Assembly (NCBI GenBank): GCA_030549495.1
Contig: JAUIRK010000504.1
Location: 124,001 to 188,000 of the forward strand
Reading direction: 5' to 3'
DNA from: Nectonema munidae
Lineage: Eukaryota > Nematomorpha > Nectonematoida > Nectonematidae
Length of the DNA: 64,000 bases
Below the pieces are notes generated by a model. It was not told where the DNA came from, did no database searches, and saw only the letters and a program-made list of their open reading frames with translations. This document shows positions 22,750-33,560 of this stretch, piece after piece. Positions within the stretch are counted from its first letter, which is position 1. Every line of letters begins with the position of its first letter. The position numbers and the translations under genes are program-made.

Positions 22750-24380
22750 CTAACATAACATATGACATATTTAACATAACATAATGATAAAAAGAAAGGC
22801 AGGACCTGTATATATCGCATCAAAAAAGGCTAAACTACTATGAGTGCGCAGGGTCTTTGTGCTAATGTGTTTGGTAAGGAGAGAGAAACATTATATCTTT
22901 CAACAAAAGATCAAGGCGTTGTTTAAAGGTGTTCAACAAAGCTGAATTCACCACATATTCTGGCTGGCTGTTGTAGTTTTTGATAATTGTATTAGAAAAG
23001 AAACGTCTACCAAAGTGTTTTTTGTGCTTACCTTTTATAAATTTGAATTGGCGTGTTCTTTGATGTCGTTGAGAAAAAGATGATAAAACTTCATGATCAA
23101 TTTGAATGTTTTCATTGATAATAATATTATAAATTGTTATCGTGGCGTTTCTTTTGAATGTATAAGACAAAATTGGGAGCTCTAAAAACTTATATCTTAT
23201 TTTAATTTCTCAAGCTTAAAAAGTTTTTTAGTTATATGGTGCTGAACGTTTTCTAATGCATTCATATCTTTATTACAGGTAAGGTGCGTGATGGCATTAC
23301 AGTACTCCATTATAGGTCTTATCAATGCTTTGTAAATAAAAATAGCTGCGAGCGGTTCCAGGGATGAAAAGTGCCTGAGGATGAGGTGGAAAAGGGAATA
23401 AGCTTTCTGAATGACTTTTGCATGATGAGATTTAAATTTCAATTTTTTATCTGTAATAATACCCAGGTCATTAAATTCGTTCACATGCTTTATATTATAG
23501 CCTCCAATGCAATAAATAAAGTCGTTTTTAACACCAACTTGGAGATGGTAACATTTAGAAAAGTTGAGGTCCAAGGGCCACACCAATGATTAAGATTGAA
23601 CAACTCACTTTGAAGTTGCCTTCTCGATCCAGAAGTCAAACCACAATATATTTTAAGATCCTCAGCAAATAACTTGAAAGAAGAATTTATTTCGCGGTGA
23701 AGGTCATCTGTCTTAAATGGAAGAGGTACTGATAACCCCGATACTAACTTTGCTTGAATTGGAAAGATGTCCATGAACTGAAACGATTTGGTATATGTCA
23801 GCTTGGAAACATTTAATCCATTTAACAATTCCTGAGTCTAAACCGTAAGCTTCCCATTTCTTGATTAAATAATTATGTAGAACTTTGCCAAAAGTATTTA
23901 CAAGACACCAACTTTTCTTCGAGAAGGTTTGCAACACCATTATGAAATTCTAGTAATTGTGGACTTTTTCTTAATAAAGCCATGCTGATTGCTATCTATT
24001 TTATTTGATCTTTTGAGATAAGAAAGAATATTATCGGCAATTATGGATTCCAAAATTTTTGAAAGAACAGGAGTAAAGCTGACTGGTCTGTAGTTTGAAG
24101 AAATTTTGGGATCTAAGCCTTTCTGTATAGGCCCAACTAAAGCCGTGTAACGTTAATGGAGAAGCCCAAAGATCTGCTAGTTTTTTCAAAATATATGGAT
24201 GTAAACCGTCCATTATTGGAGATTTGTCGCCTGAAAGTGAGTTCAGTTTTTCATGAACGGATTTTTCACTGATCATAATTTCGTTCAATTGTGAATGACA
24301 AAAAATCTTGGGTGCGATTTTTGATGAGGATAGTTTAGGGTGAGTGAAAACAGATGAAAAGTAATGATAAAAAAAAAAAG
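22750..24380 (-). mobile_element. CR1/Jockey-type LINE, 5'-truncated, absent from the right copy
   Basis: Minus-strand RT pieces in order: KSPIMDGLHPYILKKLADLW, VLHNYLIKKWEAYGLDSGIV, a degenerate GVPQGS block, FAEDLKIY in place of FADD, EFNDLGIITDKKLKFKSH, a PIMEYCN block and the tail GRRFFSNTIIKNYNSQPEYV. It is broken into several frames. The 3' tail is made of ATGTT-like repeats near 22755-22785, as in the LINE end at 45030. A-rich GAAAAAAAA flanks both sides (22741, 24380). The right-hand copy reads straight through this point near 46916. Confidence 0.8.
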
Positions 24381-24989
24381 AAAAAAAAAGAGAATTTATA
24401 AATTTTTTACTAAATTTTAGGAAGCATTGCCGCCTATCATTGCGAAACATGGAGTTATCCTTTGAAAAAACGGTGGATAATTTAAATCATCTATTTTTTC
24501 TACTATTTGATCATTTTGGTTTATTTTTAATTAATTTTACAAATATAGTTGCTTCAACTTTATCATGCTTATTCAAAAAGATTTATCGTAAAATTATAGT
24601 CTGGTACTTATTAAAAAATATTAACAGAAGTTTTAAAACTACATTATTTATTATTTCTTAATTGAAAGTTGAAAAGCTGGATTGGTGATAGATAATTGCA
24701 TAACCTAAATAAATGATCAAATGTTAATAAAAGTTAACAGTTACAAATATTTAAAAAAAGGAAATTTAAATTTGAGTAAACCAAATTTGGAGAGATGATA
24801 ACATTAGAATTTGACATAAAAATATGGGGAAGAATGGAGACATAAGAATGAGAAATTTGTAACATACCTTGATAAAATATGAAGGATTAGAAAAAACAAT
24901 ATCATGTGTCTTATAAGTTGTTGGATGTGTGCAAAATTGCCCTAATTGTACCCACGTTTAAAACCAGCGCTAAAAAATATTCGAATCAA

Positions 24990-25500
24990 TAATTGCAGAA
25001 AAAACTATGAAGCATTTAAGTTACTTTAATTTTTTAAATGTGAACCAGAATAGATTTGTTATTGGGAAATCAACTATCACTAATCTCCCGGAATTTCAAA
25101 ATGATGTTGTTCATCGACTAGAATTTAATGACACCCGTGATGTTTTATTTCTCGATTTTTACAATGCCTTTGATTTGTTGCATCATAAATATTTGATAAT
25201 AAAGCTAGAATCATATATGGTATTCATAGAGACTTGCTTGGATGGATAAATTTTTTTTTAGAAAATAGAAAACCAATTGTTGGTGTGAATATGGAAGACA
25301 TTCACAAGAGAAATCTGTTTTGAGTGGAGTTCTTCAAGGATCTGTGTTGGGGCCTGTTCTTTTTAACATTTTTTGAATGATCTTTTGTATGTCATCAACT
25401 CGAAGGCAAAAGTATTTGATGAGGAGATTAAAATATATCATGTTTCAGATGAAAAGGTCGCTCTAATTTACAACATAAATTTCTTGACTTTTCTTGTCCC
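24990..25500 (+). mobile_element. LINE reverse-transcriptase fragment
   Basis: Plus-strand pieces NRFVIGKSTITNLPEFQNDV, VLFLDFYNAFDLLHHKYLII, then in other frames SGVLQGSVLGPVLF. This is the central palm of a Jockey/CR1-type RT, heavily decayed, with no ends found. Confidence 0.6.
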
Positions 25501-26100
25501 GTTTCTATATGCATAGCAGATGACGAAATTAAAATTTATAACTAAGAGGACACTTCAAAACTTTATGGACCTTACTGTTTTCTGCACGTATGATTTTTTA
25601 AGGACAAGAAATAAAAATTGCTATAGGAAGGAAAGAGAAAAGATAAGTACACTCAGTCACGTAGCCCTTTGGGCCGAGGTCTTAATTCTATCTTATTTCT
25701 ATCTAAATTATGGTCCCCAATCGAAAAATTGAAATTTGCCGAATTAAAATGAAATAATGAATTCATTTTTTAACAATATGCTTCTTCCATCAATATAAAG
25801 CAAATAAAATTAAAATATAGAAAATATATTGATATCATTTTCGTTGGCGATCAAATCTTTTAATTTTGTTAAGATGGATCTTCTGCCTGTAATAAAAAAC
25901 GATCCATATTACTCGTTGATATAAGTTACGAAATTAAGAAATATAAGCGATGATAAAATCTGAAATGTTTGCAAAGAAATAGAAAAAATGAGAAGAGAAA
26001 GGAGCTCATAAGCAGAAAGAGAAGATTTGTTAAACCAGTATTTGATACTACAATTTTACACAAAGTCAGTAGGTGAATATATACAGTAGTGTCGAATTTG

Positions 26101-26145
26101 CCCCCCCCCCCCCCAAATAAAAATTTCTGGCTACGATACTGAGTA
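26101..26145 (-). mobile_element. MITE end with C/G homopolymer
   Basis: A run of 14 C followed by AAATAAAAATTTCTGGCTAC. On the minus strand this is the same end as in the MITE at 36324-36597. Confidence 0.45.
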
Positions 26146-26274
26146 CACATATTTTTAATAGTTTGGGCAAATCAAGAAAATTGTTGAAACATATGGCTTT
26201 GTGAACTTTCAATTAAAAAAATTATTCTCTTCACTCAGCCATGTTATAAAGAATAGTTGGTCTAATCTTCCTCT

Positions 26275-26360
26275 TTCCTTTTATTGTTTTTATTCTTGAA
26301 AAAAGGTCGATTCGCCGAAAATCTTTGGACCAATAAAGTTTTAGTGTCGTCTTAATACGT
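26275..26360 (+). mobile_element. Penelope-like 3'-end fossil
   Basis: CTTGAAAAAAGG, a short hairpin and CCGAAAATC, followed by CAATAAAGTTTTAG. A matching piece lies inverted in the right gene near 44240-44330, so it predates the duplication. It is a broken fragment. Confidence 0.4.
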
Positions 26361-26679
26361 ATTAAAATTTTTTTTTAATTGAGACTTATAAAATAAGCTA
26401 AGAAACCGATTGAAGAATTTTGTGGAGTGTGCAATTGTCCGATCGCTATTTTAAATGGTGGACAAGCTGAAATGAAAATAATTGTAGAAGTCATGTATGT
26501 ATGGTTTTAATACATCCTTCATGTTCTAACAATGAATCAATATATAATATAGCGTGGCACTTTTTCTTACATTGGGAAACATCTAGTAGCCTTCTTATAT
26601 AAGGAAGCATATTCTCCATGTCGAAAAGAGAAAAACTGTAAAAAAGAATCGTTTTCTAATTGCCTTAGTTTTTCATTAC

Positions 26680-26856
26680 CGATGACGCCAGATTTTTTGC
26701 ATAAGCCTTCGCAATCCATTTTGTGGCTGAAGTTGTTTTCGTTTCCATCGCAGCCACTGTAGAGAAATCGTTTGCACTCATCCTCAGCATTATCATAGTA
26801 AAAACGCGTTACAAATACATTGCAGCCTCCAACGACAAAGTCCAGCTTACATCTTT
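26680..26856 (-). CDS. Left gene, exon K2: Kunitz domain
   Basis: A 177-nt phase 1-1 exon with acceptor GTATTTAG and donor GGTAATG. All six cysteines are present at canonical spacing (8, 15, 7, 12, 3). P1 is Asn (GGCNVFV), so classic trypsin inhibition is unlikely. The core RFYYD and GCDGNENNF landmarks are intact. It differs from the right-hand exon (43754-43930) at about 8 of 59 residues. The reading frame past the donor is also conserved between the copies (GNEKLRQLE onward to CFPM), either because the duplication is fairly young or because intron retention gives an alternative C-terminus. Confidence 0.9.
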
Positions 26857-27853
26857 CTAAATACACACAATTTAAAAATGGAGAAAGGAATTTAAGTTGT
26901 TCTTGTATTTATTTTGTTCATATTTTCACAGAAAAAATCAATCAAAAAATGAAACTATGCAACAAAATGTGTAACCATGATTTTTATCTTCATTCAATTT
27001 GCTATCTGAAAATTAAGATTCAAATAATTTTAAAGATATTCAAAATTTAGTTCCACCTACCTTAATCTAAATTTTTATTTAACAAAAATATCAGATGCAT
27101 CAAAAGAAAATTTTGGAATGTTTATTTTAAAAAATAGAGTCTAGCCTGTTTAAGCGAAGCAGTCTGAGGACGGAGTTTAAGTCGCTCACTTAAGGAGGCC
27201 ACTCCCTTAAGGAAGGATACAACAAAAATTCCTAATCTATTCATCTAACAAATCATTTTAAAACTATAGATTGCTGAAAATAAACACACAAAATTAAGTT
27301 TCAAATGAAAGCATTTTTATTTACAATTTATCACTTAGATATTAAATAATAATAATAATCATTGACATATGACTTTTATATTTTTCAAACTCTAAGAAAC
27401 TGAAGAAATTTTGATTCTAATTTGTCAACTATACTTTTATTATTATCATCAACAAGATTAGCAACATCATTGATAGCTTAGGATCAAGCAACATTTTATG
27501 TGTTATTGAATCTGTATAACTTCACAATAAAAATATTCTATATGTAAACGCATATGTGTCTTCCCCCGTGTCTTGACCGAACACTGATAAGGAATGAATT
27601 TCAAGATTTCTAATATTATATTATGATTATTTAGAATGGAAATTATGAGAAAAGACATAAAAAAAATTTTTAATTTTTTTATTTTTGACAAAAGATCAAA
27701 GTGGTATGGGTAGTAAAAAGGTTGAAAACCATCTAAAACATTTTGCAATAGGTAAATATATGGCGTGATGGTGGTTCGAAGTGAATTATCTACGACCACA
27801 AATATAAAAAAGACATCGAAACTTAAACTAACAAAAAACGAGATTTTACTTGA

Positions 27854-27991
27854 TTAACCCGTTATCGACCAGAATAATCACACGATATCTAGTATAAAGC
27901 AGAAGATTTGTATTAAAAAGCATTGATAAAAACAGACGATTCATATTTTTGTAAAGTCGACATATGTCTACTGTGGTCGATAACCGGTTAA
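27854..27991. mobile_element. piggyBac-like MITE, copy 2
   Basis: Starts TTAACCCGTTATCGACCAG and ends GTCGATAACCGGTTAA. It belongs to a second subtype with AGCAGAAGATTTGTATTAAA inside, shared with the copies at 40942 and 58348. Confidence 0.8.
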
Positions 27992-28462
27992 AAAGTGTCG
28001 ATATAATTTTAAAAGTTAAATGTAAACTACTTATAATAAAAACAATAGTAAAGAGCTAAAAGCAATCTATCGAGGAAGAAAAATATTTCATCAGCAGAAA
28101 CCATATTTCCAAAAAGAGTGAAAGTCGAATATATACAATACAAAATCAAAAACTTTGAACTACACATGTTGATTATTTTGAAAAAGCGAATATTAAACAT
28201 TACTTCCTTTTTTAATCTCTTCAGCTAAATTTTAGTGACGCTGCCTGCATTAGACAAGTGTCGCCCTTATAGAATCAAAGGTGAATAAGATATGAAATTT
28301 AGTTCGCACTTACAAGAGATGATGCTCTTATTCAGGAAGTGGCACTTTCAACAACACACTAGACTCTATATATGGGTTCAATATTTTAGGATTTTTTTTA
28401 ATAGATTTAAAATATTAGAGAATTATGATTACTTATAGGTTTTGACTAATTCACACATTTGT

Positions 28463-28587
28463 TTAACGCGTTTAGTACCAATGTTCGCAAAGGAAACGTA
28501 GACGACTTCAGGAATCTATATTTGATTCTATTCGAAAGAAGAGTTTGACTGCGTTTCTTTTGGGAATGTTGGTACTAAACGCGTTAA
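28463..28587. mobile_element. piggyBac-like MITE, copy 3, perfect inverted ends
   Basis: TTAACGCGTTTAGTACCAA at the left is matched exactly by TTGGTACTAAACGCGTTAA at the right. The inner halves are also partly self-complementary, so the whole 125 bp could fold as a hairpin. Confidence 0.85.
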
Positions 28588-29331
28588 ATAAACTTTTCTG
28601 GCGAGTTCTCTTAATTATGCCATACTTTTTTGTAAGTGAGGCAGTAAGCTGTAGAACCGGGTTTAAATCGCAGAACTGTGTTGGACCATGACTACAATCC
28701 ACAACAATTTTCCCTACAATCACATTAAACACGAATTTTTGACTTTTATATCCATTAAAATGGCGCTTCTCTTTTCACCATATAAGCATTCAAATGCTTG
28801 CTTTGAACATTCTTAATTGTTGATCATGAACCATCACAATTATTGAAAAGTAAATATATGAAAGTTTTATATTTTTTCAACTCCTAATTCAATTGATAAA
28901 TTGAGTTATTATCGTCTTTTTTCATATTTTCAGCCTGATTCTTAGCATAGCGTTACAATGTAGCAACAAGCATGCAATTCAGAAGATACAAATGCAAAAC
29001 GCGCATATCTCAACAAAAGTATTATTTTGAATGAAGAATCATATTTGAAAAAGTTAACCTTTAAGGATTTTTTTACTGCAAACTTGACAGTTCTCAATCA
29101 TTAAAAAAATTTTAAATGCATAAATTAACTAACTGACCTTCATGCGATATAAAAACTTGAACGTTAAAGTTTCCTATGTATCGCGTTCCTTCATTTGAAT
29201 GCTTCGCATATTCGATGGGCATGTGTTTGGACAAAGGATCATATTCGCGTTGAAACAATTAAAAAGTATATAACGTTGTGCAAAAGATAAATCATTTTAT
29301 CAATATAACAGGATTTTTTTAAAGGCCTCAC

Positions 29332-29514
29332 CTCTTTGAATGTTTGGGGAGTAACATCTTTCCTCACATTCTTCTTGCGTTCCAAAATTGTTACCGTTGC
29401 TTTGGCAGCCTCCATATAAGAATGCTTCACATTCCAGGCTTTCAGAATTGAAGAAGTATCTTGTTTCTCTATTTGTACAGGGGCCTGCTTGCATCCCCAG
29501 TGAACAAACGTCGT
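29332..29514 (-). CDS. Left gene, exon K1: Kunitz domain
   Basis: A 183-nt phase 1-1 exon. The acceptor TTCTTTTAG lies at 29515 and above, and the donor is GGTGAGG. Six cysteines at canonical spacing (8, 15, 7, 12, 3) with YFFNS and GCQSNGNNF. P1 is Thr (GPCTNR), so trypsin inhibition is doubtful. This is the most divergent exon between the two genes: about a quarter of residues differ from 42487-42669, with changes concentrated in the reactive loop (TNRETR against TIHKIK) and the following strand. The cysteine frame and GNNF core are unchanged, a pattern consistent with diversification of binding specificity. Confidence 0.9.
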
Positions 29515-30060
29515 CTAAAAGAAGGAAACAAGCGTCAAGGAAGATTGGCATACATTTAAAACGACACCATACTTATAAAATGGCAAATGTGATTTGACAC
29601 AAAGGAATCATGAGTAAGTATTACTTGTTTAAATCTGTAAAGCTATTGTTCGTGTGTTTACAGCTTTTCAATAATAAATCTCACCTACAAATTAGTCAAA
29701 GTATCGAATCTAATTGAAATTGAAAAATGAATTCGGATTCTAGTTTCTACAGAAATACTATATTCAGTATTTTAGACGATAATGCTTTCGTAAATTCAAT
29801 GATTTTTTAATTATAAAAATATGTAATGCCAGCTTCTTTTAGAAGTAAGCTTTTTAAAATAGTAATAAGAAATATGGAAAAATTCAATGTTTCCATTTTT
29901 ATCTGTCATATTGAAAATTATTTTAAATTTGAACTTTTTTAAAGAAAATTTATTTTTTGATTAAAATTTGGATTCATAAAAAATGAAATAATATAAAGCT
30001 ATAATGTAGAAAAAATGGCGCTGAGTCTTCATAAATAAATAAAAGTTGTAAAGAAAATAA
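29515..30060. other. Intron without recognised content
   Basis: AT-rich intron upstream of K1 with no frame or repeat that I recognise. Confidence 0.5.
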
Positions 30061-30910
30061 ATTGAAAACGTTGAATAAATCTTTTATTTAACAAAATACC
30101 AGCAATAATATTTCGGTCACTATGACCTTCTTCAGATATATATGACATAAAATGAAAGCGTGGGGTGTCTTGCTTGCTGAGTGGTTGAGAGGGATTTTTG
30201 GTGCTGATCGTAAAGCGATTACTTTAGGTTAATCACATATATAGTATGTATATTTACAGTGTTATAATGGAGATGTCTTGATAAATTGGTGTGAATGATT
30301 TTAACTTTAGGTTCATGACACATATAGTATATATATTTACAGTGTTATAATGAAGATGTCTTGATAAATTTGTGTGAATGTTCAAGTAAATATGTATGAG
30401 CAATTTACTCGCCAACAATAGTCCTATTCTTACTTCCGAAACTATACGGAGGGTGTGGTAGAACAAGTGTGAATGTTTGTAGATATATGATCAACGTGAA
30501 AAATGTATGAAAAGTCTTTTGGATGGTTCTCTTAAAGAAAATTGTCGGTTTATAATGGGGTTTCTGTCTTTAATTAGAATTTGCTCTTTTAATATTCGTT
30601 TGTTGTCATTTTTACACTGAACTAAGATGCTAAGTTCAATGTTCTCAGTTGTGAAAACTTTTCCTTTATGATGACTGTAAAAATGTAAGCCTAAAGGGGT
30701 TTCAGGTTTGAAATTTATAATCTCACTTATGTGTTCACGTAATCTAAATATTCTATGTGTATTCGGTTCCAATATTTTAAGTTTTAAATAGTTTTAAACT
30801 GTTTTGCTTTTTGTATTAATTAGTCTAACGGGTATTTTATGTCTTGTATATTCCTTCCTTATAAACCTCTTAACTTTCTCACTCACAAAAGGTACTTTCA
30901 CAATCATGGG
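30060..30910 (-). mobile_element. Penelope-like retroelement fossil, 3' part
   Basis: Minus-strand coding near 30491-30900 includes VPFVSEKVKRFIRKEY, RIFRLREHISEI, TPLGLHF and NKRILKEQILIKDRNPIINR, a pattern like the end of a GIY-YIG endonuclease attached to a Penelope-type RT. About 350 bp further 3' is CTGAAGAAGGTCATAGTGAC followed by CGAAA, a hairpin motif common at such ends. An 83-bp unit is duplicated within the tail (30226-30308 and 30309-30383). Old, partial and broken. Confidence 0.5.
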
Positions 30911-31998
30911 ATTTTTGATTTTGTTATTATTATAGAACAAATATCGTCAATAAAGCTATAATATTTGTTTCAAAGATAAATATTTTTGTAATAAGTGTTC
31001 CAACATTGTTGCAAAGATGTTTGCAAAGATTATGTCTGCAAAAATGTTAAATCGGAAAAGAATTTTTGATGTTGGATCTCAAATCGCTGCAGAAGCCTCT
31101 ACTAAGTCAATATTCAAATTATTTCTTCATTCTAGCACATTAAGAAATCATATCAATCAACAACGAACATTCAATGAATACAAATTTTAATTGTAATGAA
31201 AAGAAAGATCAAAATTTTTAAATGAGATAATAAAAGATAAAGAAATTGAAAATTGGTGTAGATTAGATCTAGAAAGAATTGAATTTCTGAATGAATTTTT
31301 ATGATCAATGTATTTTAGGCATTTGCAATGCCTTCCGCCTATATTGTAAATTTGATGAGGACTTTAATTTTCTTAGTAAAACAATTTGCTTAAATCTGGA
31401 AGGGAAGTGATAGCTGTTTCTTTAGTCGATGTAATTAAGACTAATTGAACGAACGAATTGACTCGGAAAGTTTTAGACAAACTTTAAAATATTCACTCTT
31501 ATATATTACAAATTTATTTCTTGATGAAAAGTTTAAGCCTGTTCTCAGAATTATTATTATTATTGTTTCTCCAAACACTTTTAGGAAGCCTAAACCTCTT
31601 TACCATGGCTTTTTTATATTTTTTTTTATTTAATTTGTCTTTTATTTTTTAAAAATATTTTTAGAAAATATTTTCAGAATACCTATATAATTAATAATGT
31701 TAGGATTTTATTTAAATAACAATTTTGGATTATTGAAGGTCAGCATTAATGGTTTTGGGATATGCGATTTTCAAATGTATCTATATATATCCTGAATATA
31801 AAAATTTCCAACAAACAAAAATTAAACATTTGTTATAATTAAGGTAGTGCTAAACTCAATTAACAAAAATAGGTCGGTTTATTTGACTAACTTATAGTGG
31901 TTAATATCCCATAATCTGTATATTATTCTAATCACTAAAGTCTTGATATTATTTATTAAACTGTGAAAACATCTTGTCAATAATAGCAAAAATTTTAC
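30911..31998. other. Intron stretch with coding-like scraps, unrecognised
   Basis: Plus-strand scraps near 31020-31180 (KMLNRKRIFDVGSQIAAEAS) and 31445-31540 (TLKYSLLYITNLFLDEKFK) look coding-like but match nothing I know. Confidence 0.3.
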
Positions 31999-32020
31999 CT
32001 TGAGGGGCATCTTGAAAATA
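31999..32020 (-). CDS. Left gene, 22-nt microexon m2
   Basis: An acceptor with eight T then AG at 32022-32021; exon TATTTTCAAGATGCCCCTCAAG; donor GTAAAA. Read in phase 0 it gives YFQDAPQ plus one base, so it ends in phase 1 and fits K1 exactly (Gln-Asp-Asp-Val-Cys). The right-hand copy (38371-38392) gives YFQDARQ with the same splice sites. One other frame has a stop in the right copy, which supports this one. It would form the end of the signal peptide or the start of the mature protein. Confidence 0.5.
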
Positions 32021-32082
32021 CTAAAAAAAATTATAGTAAAATAGTTTAAAAATTTATAATTTTTTTTAAATAATAATTTTAC

Positions 32083-32106
32083 CATTTGCCTTAACAAGAA
32101 TCCAAT
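32083..32106 (-). CDS. Left gene, 24-nt microexon m1
   Basis: Acceptor ATTTTAG at 32108-32107, exon encoding IGFLLRQM in phase 0, donor GTAAAATT. The 24 nt are identical in the right-hand gene (38285-38308). It extends the hydrophobic start MFFFLM from exon 1, making a signal-peptide core across three small exons. Transcript evidence is needed, but the phases 0-0-1 agree in both copies. Confidence 0.5.
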
Positions 32107-32462
32107 CTAAAATAATTTATGCATTAAAAATGTATAATTGCAATTTGATTAAATCAATAAAATCAAAGAATAAAATATTTGATCGAAACATTTTTTTTTA
32201 AACTTTTTTTGATTTTCAAACTCAATCAATAGGAACTTGAATTTCAGTTTATAAGCAATAATATCGATTATTTCAGATCAGCATACTCTTACAATAGGCT
32301 GTGAACCCGTTTACCAATTTTGCACCACAAATTTGCGTACTTAATTTTTTATTAAAAGTTTTTTGAGTGATTAACATCATATTCTATAAAAGCAAAGACA
32401 TTCCAATTTTTTCATTCACAGCAATAGCTTCCCTTCAACTTACTATAATTTTCTCTTGGGTG

Positions 32463-32740
32463 CAGTGCTGGATCTACCAAGTGCGGGCGTGTAGCAGATC
32501 GATTAAATTTACAAATGATAGTCAAGAAGTAAAAATTTTTTTAATCAATTTGATCTAGATTCTACAAAAAGGATAAAAACCACAAAATTCAAGAGCAAAA
32601 ATTTATTTTAAGAAAGAAATATAAAAGAAGAATCGAAGAAAACTAAAAGTTATTACAAAAAGTCTAAAAAAAAATTTTTTTCAACTAAGCGCGGGGCCTG
32701 TAGCAGCTGCTACATCTGCTACTATGTTAAGCCGGAACTG
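32463..32740. mobile_element. hAT-type MITE
   Basis: Ends CAGTGCTGGATCTACC and TTAAGCCGGAACTG; GTAGCAGAT-like words and a GCGGGG block lie inside. The flanks CTTGGGTG and TTTGGGTG form an 8-bp duplication with one mismatch. Confidence 0.65.
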
Positions 32741-33140
32741 TTTGGGTGTGATATTTTCTATTTTAAAGTTTGGAATCCATATGTTGAAATATATCCTTAA
32801 AACAAAAAACCAAGTCGAAAATCTACTTCAATTTATCCAAGTGTTTAGATAGTTAGCTATAGATAGTAGGAGATCGAATACATCACTGTATGTTATTAGG
32901 CAGTTTGCTAAATTTCACTGTTAATTAAACTTCTGGTGTACAATAGAAAAGGATAATGTCAAAAAATGATTTTTAATATGTCATTGCGTTGTAAAGTGGT
33001 TTAAGATTATAGGTATCATATTTTTTAACAAATTATTTTGACATCTCCCCATTGTAGCATCACACTTAAACCTCAACTGTTGTAGCTATTGATATTTATA
33101 ATTTATAGTGTGGTTTGAAATTTTCAAAAATGATTTTTAC

Positions 33141-33158
33141 CATTAAGAAGAAGAACAT
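33141..33158 (-). CDS. Left gene, coding part of exon 1 (start codon)
   Basis: ATG at 33158-33156 with A at -3. It encodes MFFFLM and meets the donor GTAAAAATC after 18 nt, leaving phase 0 for m1. The right-hand gene has MFLLLM, the same donor and the same phase at 37815-37832. With these starts the summed exons give 1197 nt (left) and 1200 nt (right), both divisible by three and open. The short hydrophobic start followed by IGFLL predicts secretion, fitting a Kunitz/thyroglobulin protein. Transcription would begin upstream in the conserved flank. Confidence 0.55.
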
Positions 33159-33560
33159 CCTGGGAAAATTTGAAGTTTTGGAAGAGAGAAATCTCTCTAA
33201 AGTTTGGAGACTTTTAATATAAGAACACTTTGTTGACACACTTAAACATCTCTTTTCTATCAACAACTTCATTTCAAGGACATCGATAACCCATGAGTCC
33301 AACTTCAAGAAATGTTTTGCCAATTTTAAAGTGAGAGTAAATATGGTCCAAGTGCAAAACAAAATCAGCGTGTTTTGAAGATTTTGAGTACTCCTTGTTT
33401 TTACACGTATCCCCTATTTACTTAGGTGCTGTTTAAGTCAACGAATTAGCAAAGACTGTGCTGACTTATAAGATTCGGTCAGAAACACGTCTTGCTCAAA
33501 TCATTACTTCAATTCTTACGACGGAATATGACATTTTCGCTTTTCGATGATATAATCTTG
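33159..33560 (-). promoter_or_regulatory. Conserved upstream flank of the left gene
   Basis: Aligns in inverted orientation with about 37225-37814: shared ACTTTGTTGACACA, CAACTTCATTTCAAGGACAT and GTTTTTACACG blocks. It holds no conserved frame, so it probably contains the 5' UTR and promoter. I cannot place a TATA box. Confidence 0.5.

Noticed and set aside
33096-33362. An 88-codon minus-strand frame upstream of the left gene
   Set aside because: The inverted counterpart does not keep the frame. It overlaps the start exon and conserved flank, best read as 5' UTR and promoter.
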